A stretch of 64,000 nt of DNA, taken from NCBI RefSeq assembly GCF_901827185.1, contig NZ_LR594671.1, forward strand, positions 5,574,001-5,638,000, in the 5' to 3' direction. Shown piece after piece: positions 16,548 to 25,477 of the stretch; the stretch's first letter is position 1; each line of letters starts with the position of its first letter. A program made the translations under genes and the position numbers. The stretch comes from Variovorax sp. PBL-E5. Lineage in GTDB: Bacteria; Pseudomonadota; Gammaproteobacteria; Burkholderiales; Burkholderiaceae_C. A model generated the notes under the pieces. That model was not told the origin of the DNA, searched no databases, and saw nothing but the letters and a program-made list of their open reading frames with translations.

Positions 16548-19500
16548 ATGTTCCAACCCCCTTCGTCCGAGCTTGCCCGACAGGCACCTCCCCTCGCCGC
16601 TTCGCCACAGACGCTCGCCTCGGTGTTCGAGGCGCAATGCGCGGCCCGTGGGGACAAGCTGGCCTACGGCTTCCTCGCCAGCGACCTGGGCCTCGCCGAA
16701 CAGACGAGCTACGCACAGCTGCGCCGCGACGTCCACGCCCTCGCATCATGGCTCACGACCTGCACCCTGGCAGGCGACCGCGTGCTGCTCGCCTTCGCGC
16801 CGGGGCTGGACTTCGTGCGTGCGTTCTGGGCCTGCATGCTGACCGGCCGTGTCGCCGTGCCGGTGCCGGCACCCGACCTGATCCGCATGCACCACGCGGC
16901 ACCGCGGCTGCGCAGCGTGATCGCCGATTCGCGCGCGGCCGTCATGCTGACCACCGGCAAGCTGCTCGATGCCGCGGCCGCCGTGCTCGACCCGGCCACC
17001 TTCGCGATGACGCGCTGGCTGGCGCTGCCCGATCTCGCGCGCGATGCGGCCGACGCACGGGCCTTCGCGCCGCCGCCGCTCGAAGCGTCCACCCTCGCCT
17101 ACCTGCAATACACCTCCGGCTCGACCTCGTCGCCGCGCGGCGTGCGCCTGAGCCATGCGAGCGTGCTCGCGAACGCGCGCGCGGTGCTCGACGCCAGCGG
17201 CGGCGATGCGGGCAGCCGCGGCCTCAGCTGGCTGCCGCACTTTCACGACTACGGCCTGGTCTGCGGCGTGCTGACGCCGGTGATCACCGGTGCCAGCAGC
17301 TTCCTGATGTCACCCGTCAGCTTCCTGCGCAAGCCGCTGCTGTGGCTGGAAGCGATCTCGGCCTTGCGGATCACGCACACCGGCGCGCCGAATTCCGCCT
17401 ACGCGGCCTCGCTGCTGGCGCTCGGGCGCAAACCTTTCGACGGCCGGCTCGACAGCCTGGTGTCGATGAGCTGCGGCGCCGAGCCGATCCATGCCGATAC
17501 CGTCGAACACATGCTCGCCGCCTTCGCGCCGTCGGGGCTGCGTCCGCAGGCGTTCAAGCCATCGTACGGACTCGCCGAGGCCGTGCTCGGCGTGACATCG
17601 GTCGCACTCCATGCCGAGCCGCACATCGTCGCGGCGGATGCGGGCGCCTTGCTGGCCCATCGCTTCGAGCCGGTCGCGCACGATGCGCCGCAGGCGCGCC
17701 GCCTGGTCGGCTGCGGCCCGGCGATGGCGCACACCGAGATCGTGATCGTCGACACCGACACGCTGCGCGCGCGCGCCGACGGCGGCATCGGCGAGATCTG
17801 GGTGCGTTCGCCCGGCGTCGGCAGCGGCTACTGGATGCAGCCGGAGGCCAGCGAAGCGGCCTTCGGCGCCCACCTCGCCCACGGCGACGGCCCCTTCCTG
17901 CGCACCGGCGACCTCGGCTTTCTGGACCAGGGCGAACTGTTCGTCACCGGCCGCCTGAAGGACCTCGTCATCGTCCACGGCGAGAACCACTACCCGCAGG
18001 ATCTGGAATGGAGCGCCGAGCGCGCGCACCCGGACCTGCGCCGCGGCCATGCCGCCGCCTTCGCGGTCGACACGCCCGGCGGCGAGGCGCTGGTGCTGGC
18101 GCTCGAACTCGAACTGCGTGCTTTCGCGCCCCATGCCGAGGCCATCTTTCGCGAGGTGCGGCGCGCCATCGCGGTGGAGCATGGCCTGGGCGTGCACGCG
18201 ATCGTGCTGCTGCGCCCGGGCAGCCTGCCGCGCACCTCGAGCGGCAAGATCCGGCGCCAGCATTGCCGCAGCGCGTTCCTCGCAGGCGAGCTGACGGCGG
18301 TCGCATCGAGCATCGACGAGACAGACGACGACGCGCCGCGGATCGCCGGCCTCGACGAAGACGCGCCCGCCGCCGGCCCCGAAGCCGCCACGCGCCGCAC
18401 GATGCCGCGCAACGACGACGAGCGCGCGGTCCACGCGATCTGGTGCGAGGTGCTCGGCACGCGCGCCTTCGGCATCCACGAAAGCTTCTTCGAGCTCGGC
18501 GGCGGTTCGCTGCGCATGACGCAGGTGCTGTCGCGCATCAATGCCCGCTTCGACATCGAGTTGCCGTTGATCGAACTCTTCGAGCATGCGAGCGTGGCCG
18601 CGATGGCGGCGCAGGTCGCGCAGCATCGCAACGGCACGCCCGTCCCGCAGGCCGGCATCGTGCGCGTCGCGCGCGGCGTGGCGCTGCCGGCTTCGCTGTC
18701 GCAGCGCCGCATGTGGGTGATCCAGCATTTCGATCCGGCCTCGACCGCCTACAACGTGCCGATCGCGATCCGCCTGCGCGGCGCGCTCGATCCTGTCTTG
18801 TGCCAGCGGGCCTTCGATGCGATGGTGCGGCGCCACGAAGGCCTGCGCACCTGCTTCGTGATGGGCGAGCACGAGCCGATGCAATGGATCGAGCCGCATC
18901 TGCCGGTGCCGATCGAGCACGTCGACCTGCGCCACCTGCCGGCCTCGGAGCGCAACGCGCATGCGCGCACCCTGCTTGCGCAGCGGCTCGCGCAGCCCTT
19001 CGACCTGTCGAAGGCGCCGCTGCACCATCCGATGCTGCTGCGCCTCGGCGAGCGCGAGCATGTGCTGTTCTGGCTGCTGCACCACGCGATCACCGACAAC
19101 TGGGCCGGCGCGCTGCTGATGCGCGAGGCGCTGGCCGCCTATGGTGCGCTGGCCGCGGGCCGCGCGCCGGTGTCGGCCCCGCCGGCCATCGGCTATGCCG
19201 ACTATGCGGCCTGGCAGCGCAGCCCCGAGGCCGCGGCGGCCCGGCGGCCCCATCTGCACTACTGGACCGAACGGCTGCGCGAGCTGCCCGATCTCGACCT
19301 GCCGACCGATTTCCCGCGCCCCGCGAAGGCCAGCTTCAAGGGCGCGCGCGCGTCGGCCGATCTGCCGCCGCGGCTGCGCGAGGCCGTGCACGCCTTCGGC
19401 AGCCGCGAGGCGGTGACGCCTTTCGTCGTCTTCCTCTCGGCCCTCGCGCTGATGCTCGGGCGCGAGGCGAAGAGCGAGGACGTGCCCATCGGCACGCCGA

Positions 19501-21830
19501 TCGCGAACCGGCATCGCTTCGCGTCCGAGCAGCTCGTCGGCACGCTGGTGAACACGCTGGTGATGCGCACCGACCTGTCGGGCGACCCGAGCTTCGCGCA
19601 GCTGGTGAACCGCGTGCGCCGCAACGCGCTCGAGGCGCATGCGCACCAGGATGCGCCTTTCGACGAGCTGATCGACGCGCTCGGCCACGACCGCACGCTG
19701 CGCCCGCAAGGGCCGGTGCGCGTGCTCTTCAACGTGCTGAACGCGCCGGTCGGCCAGCTCGATTTCTTCGGGCTCGAAGTCGAGGAGTTCGACTTCGAAC
19801 GCAGCGCCGCGCAGTTCGATCTCTCGGTCCACATCGACACCGAGTTCGCGCAGCGCATCCACCTCGAATATGCGACCGACCTGTACGCGCCCGTCACGGC
19901 CGCGCGCATGCTGGAGAACTACCTCGCGCTGGTCGAGCGGCTGCTCGCGCAACCCGAGCGCCGGCTGTCCGAGTTCGAGATGCTGTCGCCGGCGCAGATG
20001 AACCTGCTGCGCCACGGCTGGAACGGCGCGCGCGCGCCGCTGCCCGCGCAGCCGCTGGTGCACCGCTATCTCGATCTCGCTGCGCCCGAGCGGCAGGCGC
20101 GCGTGGCCGTGATCGACGCCGAGGGCGAAGCATCGAGCTACGGCGACATCGAGGCGCGCTCGAACCGGCTCGCGCATGCGCTGCGCGCGCGCGGCATCGG
20201 GCGCGGGCAGCGCGTCGGCCTCTGCATCCAGCGCAGCCCCGACATGCTGATCGCGCAGCTCGCGGTGATGAAGGCGGGCGCGGCCTATGTGCCGCTGGAC
20301 CCGGGCTATCCGCGCGATCGCCTGCGCTACATGGCCGTCGATGCCGACCTCTCGGCCGTGCTGATGCACCGCAGCGCGGGCGAGATCCTCGAAGGACTCG
20401 AACTGCCGATGCTGGCGCTGGAAGACGCGCAGCTGGTGCACGGCCAGTCGCCGCTGCCCCTCGCACCGAACCCGGCGCTGGACGCGACGCCGGACGACGA
20501 GGCCTATGTGATCTACACCTCGGGCTCGACCGGCCAGCCCAAGGGCGTGCGCGTGCCGCACCGCGGCGTGGTCAACTTCCTCGCCGGCATGGTGAAGATG
20601 CCGGGCCTGGCGGCCGAGGATTGCGTGATGGCGATCACCAGCCCCTCCTTCGACCCCTCGGTGCTCGACCTGCTGCTGCCGCTGGCCGTGGGCGCGAAGG
20701 TCGTCATCGCCTCGCATGCGCAGGCGCACGATCCGGCCGCGCTGCGTGCGCTGCTCGAACGCCATGGCGCAACGCTGCTGCAGGCCACGCCCTCCGCATG
20801 GCGGCTCTTGATCGATGCCGGCTGGACCGGCACGCCCAGCTTCCGCGCGCTGATCGGCGGCGAGGCGCTGCCGCCGATCCTGGCCGAGCGCCTGATGGAG
20901 CGCAGCGTCGAGCTCTGGAACATCTACGGTCCTACCGAGACCACGGTCTGGACCACCGCCTGGAAGGTCGAGTCGCCGCGCCACGGCATCGCCATCGGAC
21001 GGCCGATCGACAACACCACGGTCTGGGTGCTCGACGAACACGGCCATGCCTGCCCGATCGGCGTGCCCGGCGAGCTCTGCATCGGCGGCGCGGGCGTCAC
21101 GCCGGGCTACTACCGCCGCGACGAGCTGACGGCCGATCGCTTCATCGCCGATCCCTTCAGCGGCGAGACCGGCGCCCGCCTCTACCGCACCGGCGACCTC
21201 GGACGCTGGCGGCACGACGGCCTGCTCGAACACCTCGGCCGCGCGGACCATCAGGTCAAGCTGCGCGGCTACCGCATCGAGATGGGCGAGATCGAATCCG
21301 CACTGCTCGACCATCCGCAGATCGCGCATTGCGTGGCCGTGACGCGCGCACAGAGCGAGGAGGACGTGCGGCTGATCGCCTACGTGGTCGCGCACGGCGA
21401 TGCGCCGCCGAGTCCCGCGGCGCTGCGCGAGCACCTGCGGTCACGGCTGCCGCAGTACATGATCCCGCAGCACTTCGTGGTGCTGGCCGAGATGCCGCAG
21501 CTGCCCAACGGCAAGGTCGACCGCAGCGCGCTGCCGGCGCCGGCCGTCGAGAGCCTGCTGGCCGACGGCCGCAGCTACCTCGCACCGGTCACGCACAGCG
21601 AGCAGGTGATCGCGGGCATCTGGTCGGAACTGCTGGGCCTCGAACAGGTGGGACGCAACGACAACTTCTTCGACCTCGGCGGCCATTCGCTGCTGGCGAT
21701 GCGCGCGGTGACGGCCATCGAGGCGCTGCTGGACTGGAAGGTGGCGCCGAACCGGCTCATCTTCGAGAGCCTGCAGCAGATCGCGCACGCGGAGAACCTG
21801 GAAGCGCGGCGGCGCGAAACGGCCGGCTGA
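16548..21830 (+). CDS. NRPS: FAAL-ACP-C-A-PCP, predicted N-acyl amino acid synthetase
   Basis: 1760-residue assembly-line enzyme. Domains in order: fatty acyl-AMP ligase (about 1-590, [21 protein letters not shown]), acyl carrier protein (Ser654 in LGGGSLRM), condensation domain (about 695-1150, HHAITDN at 845-851), adenylation domain (about 1170-1660, [11 protein letters not shown] at 1323, Lys1656), and peptidyl carrier protein (Ser1714 in LGGHSLLAM). A fatty acid would be activated without CoA, loaded on the ACP and joined to one amino acid. Hand alignment to GrsA gives pocket residues D1369, P1370, L1373, Q1412, I1436, G1438, I1459, V1467, W1468, K1656, close to the published glycine code. 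There is no thioesterase or reductase domain, so release is unexplained. ATG at 16548 precedes the conserved FAAL start; earlier in-frame starts are possible. Confidence 0.93.
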   Translation: MFQPPSSELARQAPPLAASPQTLASVFEAQCAARGDKLAYGFLASDLGLAEQTSYAQLRRDVHALASWLTTCTLAGDRVLLAFAPGLDFVRAFWACMLTGRVAVPVPAPDLIRMHHAAPRLRSVIADSRAAVMLTTGKLLDAAAAVLDPATFAMTRWLALPDLARDAADARAFAPPPLEASTLAYLQYTSGSTSSPRGVRLSHASVLANARAVLDASGGDAGSRGLSWLPHFHDYGLVCGVLTPVITGASSFLMSPVSFLRKPLLWLEAISALRITHTGAPNSAYAASLLALGRKPFDGRLDSLVSMSCGAEPIHADTVEHMLAAFAPSGLRPQAFKPSYGLAEAVLGVTSVALHAEPHIVAADAGALLAHRFEPVAHDAPQARRLVGCGPAMAHTEIVIVDTDTLRARADGGIGEIWVRSPGVGSGYWMQPEASEAAFGAHLAHGDGPFLRTGDLGFLDQGELFVTGRLKDLVIVHGENHYPQDLEWSAERAHPDLRRGHAAAFAVDTPGGEALVLALELELRAFAPHAEAIFREVRRAIAVEHGLGVHAIVLLRPGSLPRTSSGKIRRQHCRSAFLAGELTAVASSIDETDDDAPRIAGLDEDAPAAGPEAATRRTMPRNDDERAVHAIWCEVLGTRAFGIHESFFELGGGSLRMTQVLSRINARFDIELPLIELFEHASVAAMAAQVAQHRNGTPVPQAGIVRVARGVALPASLSQRRMWVIQHFDPASTAYNVPIAIRLRGALDPVLCQRAFDAMVRRHEGLRTCFVMGEHEPMQWIEPHLPVPIEHVDLRHLPASERNAHARTLLAQRLAQPFDLSKAPLHHPMLLRLGEREHVLFWLLHHAITDNWAGALLMREALAAYGALAAGRAPVSAPPAIGYADYAAWQRSPEAAAARRPHLHYWTERLRELPDLDLPTDFPRPAKASFKGARASADLPPRLREAVHAFGSREAVTPFVVFLSALALMLGREAKSEDVPIGTPIANRHRFASEQLVGTLVNTLVMRTDLSGDPSFAQLVNRVRRNALEAHAHQDAPFDELIDALGHDRTLRPQGPVRVLFNVLNAPVGQLDFFGLEVEEFDFERSAAQFDLSVHIDTEFAQRIHLEYATDLYAPVTAARMLENYLALVERLLAQPERRLSEFEMLSPAQMNLLRHGWNGARAPLPAQPLVHRYLDLAAPERQARVAVIDAEGEASSYGDIEARSNRLAHALRARGIGRGQRVGLCIQRSPDMLIAQLAVMKAGAAYVPLDPGYPRDRLRYMAVDADLSAVLMHRSAGEILEGLELPMLALEDAQLVHGQSPLPLAPNPALDATPDDEAYVIYTSGSTGQPKGVRVPHRGVVNFLAGMVKMPGLAAEDCVMAITSPSFDPSVLDLLLPLAVGAKVVIASHAQAHDPAALRALLERHGATLLQATPSAWRLLIDAGWTGTPSFRALIGGEALPPILAERLMERSVELWNIYGPTETTVWTTAWKVESPRHGIAIGRPIDNTTVWVLDEHGHACPIGVPGELCIGGAGVTPGYYRRDELTADRFIADPFSGETGARLYRTGDLGRWRHDGLLEHLGRADHQVKLRGYRIEMGEIESALLDHPQIAHCVAVTRAQSEEDVRLIAYVVAHGDAPPSPAALREHLRSRLPQYMIPQHFVVLAEMPQLPNGKVDRSALPAPAVESLLADGRSYLAPVTHSEQVIAGIWSELLGLEQVGRNDNFFDLGGHSLLAMRAVTAIEALLDWKVAPNRLIFESLQQIAHAENLEARRRETAG

Positions 21831-22404
21831 GAAAGCGCGAGCCCTGCTCGCCGAAACGCCAGGGCACGTCGATCGCCTTCGTGAGGCCGATGCGCGGCCC
21901 GGCCTCGACCCTCACGGCCGGATGATCGCCGGGCGCTGCCTGCAGCTCGAAGGGCGGCGCGTCGAGCGGCAATCCGTAGAAGCCGGCATCGATGCCGAGC
22001 GCCTGCCCCAGGCGCCCCGGCCCCGAACACAAAAGCCGGATGTCCTCGACCCCGCGCCGCTCGCGCATGCGGTCGAGGCCCGCGGTCGGCATCAGCGCGC
22101 GGATCAGCACGCCGGCGCCATGCCCCTCCTCGCGGCAGACGAAGTTGAGGCACCAGTGGATGCCGTAGGAGCGATAGACATAGACGTGCCCCGGCGGCCC
22201 GAACATCGCCGCGTTGCGCGCGGTCGGACCGCCGAAGGTGTGCGAGGCCGGATCCTCGCGGTCGTAGGCCTCGGTCTCGACGATGCGCCCGCCCACGCCG
22301 TCGACCAGCACCGTGACGCCGATCAGTCGGCGAGCGACCTCCTGCGAGGGCGCGTTGAAATCGACGCCCGCGAGCGCGGCGGGAACTGGGGGCTTGCGAT
22401 GCAT
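21757..22404 (-). CDS. 3-methyladenine DNA glycosylase (AAG/MPG type)
   Basis: 215-residue base-excision-repair enzyme of the mammalian-type alkyladenine glycosylase family, which removes 3-methyladenine and related lesions. Recognisable segments are [24 protein letters not shown] (about 25-48, with the catalytic Glu in VETEAY), [23 protein letters not shown] (about 54-76), GVLIRALMP and [17 protein letters not shown] at 22404. The last roughly 25 residues ([19 protein letters not shown] and before) lack family similarity and are encoded over the 3' end of the convergent NRPS gene, a 74-base overlap, so the tail may be a recent extension. It is last in a run of minus-strand genes. Confidence 0.9.
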   Translation of the reverse strand: MHRKPPVPAALAGVDFNAPSQEVARRLIGVTVLVDGVGGRIVETEAYDREDPASHTFGGPTARNAAMFGPPGHVYVYRSYGIHWCLNFVCREEGHGAGVLIRALMPTAGLDRMRERRGVEDIRLLCSGPGRLGQALGIDAGFYGLPLDAPPFELQAAPGDHPAVRVEAGPRIGLTKAIDVPWRFGEQGSRFLSRPFRAAALPGSPRARSAAGSRR

Positions 22405-22419
22405 GGCTGCGGTCCGATG

Positions 22420-22439
22420 GCTTCGTCCAAAGACGAAGC
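22420..22439. terminator. Short perfect hairpin between glycosylase and hydroxylase genes
   Basis: GCTTCGTC / GACGAAGC, 8-base arms with a 4-base loop, in the 56-base gap between two minus-strand genes. No U-run follows, so it may attenuate or stabilise mRNA rather than terminate. Confidence 0.35.
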
Positions 22440-22460
22440 AGTGTCCCGCAAGTCGCCGCT

Positions 22461-23393
22461 TCAGGCCGCGCCGGCTGTCGCCGCGCGGGCCTGCGCCTGC
22501 GCCGCCGACACGAAGGGACGCTGCCGCATCCACTTGGTCGCCACCCATTTCTCGCCGCGCACGACCGCGCTGCTGCCATGCAGCGACGCATGATCGAGCT
22601 GATCGAGGCTGTTGCAGTACTCGAAGTAGACCGCGTGGCCGCGCTGCGGCGAGACCGCCCAGCCGGCCTCGGGGAACACCGTCTCGCCGCCTTCGGGCAC
22701 GTCGTTCAGGTAGCAGACCATGGTGCTGACGCGCTGGCCGCTGCGCGCGATGGAGGCCTGGTTCGCGGGGTTCGAGCGCAACAGGAAGTCGTAGTGCGGC
22801 GCGCTGCCCGCGCCGCGCGGGTAATGCAGGATCTGCAGCCCCTCGCCATGCGCAGGCGGCAGGTTCATCAGCTCGGCGATGCGGCGGTCGAGCCGGGCGA
22901 CGAGCGCGTTTTCGAGCGGCCGGAAGAACATGCCGAGGCTGCTGCGCAGGCCGGTCACCACGTCGTGCCCGGTCTGCGGATCGACCAGGGTCGAGGGCTG
23001 CAGGCGCGGGCGCGCCATCTCGATCAGCTCGGCGCATTCGTCGGCATCGAGCACGTTGTTCAGCACCGCGAGCATCGGCTGGGCGGCCCGCGCGGCGACG
23101 CGCACGATGCGGTCCGAGGTCGCGATCGCGGTGCCGGGCCGCAGCCTCGGCGCCTCGTGCCGGTAAGCGGGCAGTGTCGTGTCGGCAGATGTCGCCAGCT
23201 CGACGCTGTCGCGCGGCACCGGCAGGCCTCGCGCACGCGCCTGCACGAAGGCATCGACGATCGCGCGCGCTGCCTCGGGCGCCATGCGCTGGCGCTGCAT
23301 TTCCTCCAGCAGGCCGGCCGGCGCATGGCCGGCATCCAGATGCTGCTGGATCCACAGGCCCAGCTCGGGCGTGAAGCGGACGATGCTGCGCAT
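22461..23393 (-). CDS. 2-oxoglutarate/Fe(II) dioxygenase, prolyl-4-hydroxylase-like
   Basis: 310-residue predicted cytosolic oxygenase. The N-terminal about 95 residues are a helical region; the double-stranded beta-helix domain starts near [15 protein letters not shown] (110-124). Iron ligands H200 and D202 (in APHYDF) and H272, plus K282 for 2-oxoglutarate binding ([12 protein letters not shown]), match the P4H alpha-subunit pattern, as does [13 protein letters not shown]. It should hydroxylate prolyl residues or a related target; the substrate is unknown. ATG at 23393 is 4 bases after the stop of the upstream lipoprotein gene, so the two are cotranscribed. Confidence 0.88.
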   Translation of the reverse strand: MRSIVRFTPELGLWIQQHLDAGHAPAGLLEEMQRQRMAPEAARAIVDAFVQARARGLPVPRDSVELATSADTTLPAYRHEAPRLRPGTAIATSDRIVRVAARAAQPMLAVLNNVLDADECAELIEMARPRLQPSTLVDPQTGHDVVTGLRSSLGMFFRPLENALVARLDRRIAELMNLPPAHGEGLQILHYPRGAGSAPHYDFLLRSNPANQASIARSGQRVSTMVCYLNDVPEGGETVFPEAGWAVSPQRGHAVYFEYCNSLDQLDHASLHGSSAVVRGEKWVATKWMRQRPFVSAAQAQARAATAGAA

Positions 23394-23397
23394 GCCC

Positions 23398-24045
23398 TCA
23401 GAGGTCCGCGGCCACCCAGCCGGCATCGGTCAGGCGGAAGGTCTCGGTGAGCTCGGCGCTGCCGGCGCCGCGCACCACGTTGGCCACCACCGGGAACACC
23501 TTCTGCGCGTCGGCGTCCTGCATCCAGGACGCGGGCTCGGCCTTGTAGGTGTAGGTCACGACCATCTGATGGGCGCCGGGTGCGGCATTCCAGCGCAGCA
23601 CCTTGTCGAGGCTCAGACGCGCGGCGCAGAAATTGCCCTGCGGTGCTTTCCTGCCGTCGGCCTGCACGGTGTCGCGCACGCGGTAGAACTTGTGCCCCGC
23701 ATCGGTGAGCGCGTAGCGGCGCACCTTCATGTGGTGCGAGATGCCGTCGTCGTCCTTCAGATCGATCTCGGCCACCGAGGCGGCGACGAGCCCGAGCTTC
23801 TCGAGCACCGGCATCTGCACGGCGTTGCGCGCGCCGGATTCGATCTCGCGCTCGGTCACGTCGATCGGCCACTGGCTCTTGCCGAGGCAGAGGTCGCCGC
23901 GCTGCGCGAGGTAGGTGTTCATCGCCGCGGTGAAGTTCTCGGCGCTGGCATCGGTCGGCTTGCTGCAGGCGGCGAGGCCGAGAGCACCGGCCAGCGTGAG
24001 GACGGCGCGGAGGATCGGCGGCATGCGAAAGGGTTCGAGGGTCAT
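23398..24045 (-). CDS. Predicted lipoprotein, hypothetical
   Basis: 215-residue secreted protein with a signal peptide and lipobox LAAC (in ALGLAACSKPTD); Cys near residue 27 would be lipidated. The mature part (about 190 residues) has two Cys (DLCLGKSQW, GNFCAARLS) that could pair, and mixed strand-rich sequence ending ETFRLTDAGWVAADL. I do not recognise the family, though the layout resembles small Burkholderiales lipoproteins of unknown function. ATG at 24045 is preferred because a GAAG lies upstream; ATG at 24024 is the alternative. It lies between the di-haem peroxidase and hydroxylase genes with gaps of 29 and 4 bases. Confidence 0.75.
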   Translation of the reverse strand: MTLEPFRMPPILRAVLTLAGALGLAACSKPTDASAENFTAAMNTYLAQRGDLCLGKSQWPIDVTEREIESGARNAVQMPVLEKLGLVAASVAEIDLKDDDGISHHMKVRRYALTDAGHKFYRVRDTVQADGRKAPQGNFCAARLSLDKVLRWNAAPGAHQMVVTYTYKAEPASWMQDADAQKVFPVVANVVRGAGSAELTETFRLTDAGWVAADL

Positions 24046-24074
24046 GGTGCTTCGGAATGGAAAGCTGGTGCTCG

Positions 24075-25472
24075 TCACTGGATGCATGCATCTGAAGTCG
24101 GTGCTGTGGCCGGCGGCTTGTAGCCATCGGTCAGCGTCTTGAGAAAGCAGATCAGGTCGGTGATGTCCTGTTCCGACATCGGCGGCGTGCTGTGCGCCGC
24201 GCGGCCGTCCATCGGCAGCTGCGTGTCGATGTTGCCCACGAAGGACGGCGGCAGGTCGTCGTACTTCTTCACCGTGCCGCCGGTGTATTGCGTGGTGATC
24301 AGGCCATAGGCCGGGAAGCCCGCATCGGGCGTGGCCTTGGGCGTGCCGCCGACGGTGGGATACCAGAGCTCGGGCATCGTGTCGCGCGTGTTGTAGAAGC
24401 GGATCACCTGCTCGAGCGAATGCATCACGCCGTTGTGGAAGAAGCTCTGGCGCAGCGCCACGTTGCGCAGCGTCGGCGCCTTGAACATGCCGCAGAAGGT
24501 GTTGCCCGGCACCGGCGGATGGTCGGTGCGCAGCGGACCGCAGATGCCGATGTCGAAGTGGCTCGGGTCGGCATTCGCGGGGATCGCCGTGTTGCGCGGC
24601 ACGCCGATGGCTTCGTAGGAGAAGTCGGTGAACAGCGCCGAGCTGCCGTTCAGTCCCGCGCCCTGGTAATGGCAGGAGGCACAGTTGCCGGTGTTCGGAT
24701 TGGCGAACACCTTGAGCCCGCGCGCCTCGGCCACGGTGAGGTTGCCGCCGATCTTGTTGCCGGCATAGAGATCGAACTTGCTCGAGTAGGGATGGAAGCT
24801 CGGGTCTTCGAGCTGATAGGCCTGCAGCGCGTTGCGCGCGTTCTGGAATGCCGCATTCGTGTCGGCGAAGGCGTCGGCGCCGAAGGCCTGCTTGAAGAGG
24901 CCCGCGTACGGCCCGGCCTGCAGCCTGGCGACCACGTCGGCCGCGCTCGCGTTCGCCATCTCGTTGGGGTCGAGCAACGGGATCTGCGCCTGCGCGGCCA
25001 GCGTCGGCGCGCGGCCGTCCCAGGTGAAGCCGCCGCCGGGGCCGGGCACGCTGATGCCGTCGGGGTTGTCGAGCAGATCGGCATAGGGCGGTGTCACGTC
25101 CTTGTAGCGCAGCGAAGGCACGGCGCGTGTGCCGCTGCGGTTGAGCCGGGTGCCGCCGAGCTGCACCGACAGATCGTTCGGCGGGCCGTAGGCCGAGTTC
25201 GGATCGTGGCAGGTGGCGCAGGACATCTTGCCGGAGTCCGACAGGGTCTGGTCGACGAACATCCGGGCACCGACCTGCGCGGCCAGGCTCAGCGGGGTGC
25301 TCGGCGATGCGGGCGTGCCGGTCGATGCGGAGCTGCCGGCCGCAGGCGGCAGCGCGGCGACGGGCACCGAAGCGCCGCCGCCGCTGCCGCCGCCGCAGGC
25401 GGTCAGCGCACTGCAGAGGACGACGGCAGGAATGAAGAAGGCGGCGCGCGTGGCACCGCGGCCGGCCGGCAC
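24075..25472 (-). CDS. Di-haem cytochrome c peroxidase family lipoprotein
   Basis: 465-residue periplasmic protein of the bacterial cytochrome c peroxidase/MauG superfamily. Two haem-c attachment sites are present: CATCH near residue 80 and CASCH near residue 245, each at the start of one cytochrome domain. The N-terminus is a lipoprotein signal ending SALTACGGG. No ATG fits; GTG at 25472, 5 bases after the upstream stop, gives the right signal peptide and is chosen. Such enzymes reduce H2O2 or, like MauG, oxidise proteins. It is directly downstream of a phosphoesterase, a pairing I recall from other Burkholderiales but whose meaning is unclear. Confidence 0.85.
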   Translation of the reverse strand: MPAGRGATRAAFFIPAVVLCSALTACGGGSGGGASVPVAALPPAAGSSASTGTPASPSTPLSLAAQVGARMFVDQTLSDSGKMSCATCHDPNSAYGPPNDLSVQLGGTRLNRSGTRAVPSLRYKDVTPPYADLLDNPDGISVPGPGGGFTWDGRAPTLAAQAQIPLLDPNEMANASAADVVARLQAGPYAGLFKQAFGADAFADTNAAFQNARNALQAYQLEDPSFHPYSSKFDLYAGNKIGGNLTVAEARGLKVFANPNTGNCASCHYQGAGLNGSSALFTDFSYEAIGVPRNTAIPANADPSHFDIGICGPLRTDHPPVPGNTFCGMFKAPTLRNVALRQSFFHNGVMHSLEQVIRFYNTRDTMPELWYPTVGGTPKATPDAGFPAYGLITTQYTGGTVKKYDDLPPSFVGNIDTQLPMDGRAAHSTPPMSEQDITDLICFLKTLTDGYKPPATAPTSDACIQ

Positions 25473-25477
25473 GCTGG

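Noticed and set aside
17310..21434. Very long minus-strand open frame opposite the NRPS gene
   Set aside because: Composition is Arg/Gln/His/Ala noise typical of antisense frames in high-GC genes; no domain or RBS, and the plus strand has complete NRPS motifs.
15331..23393. Proline-based lipopeptide cluster of ocd, NRPS and P4H-like hydroxylase
   Set aside because: Attractive by neighbourhood, but the adenylation pocket resembles glycine rather than proline, and the hydroxylase belongs to a different, opposite-strand run.
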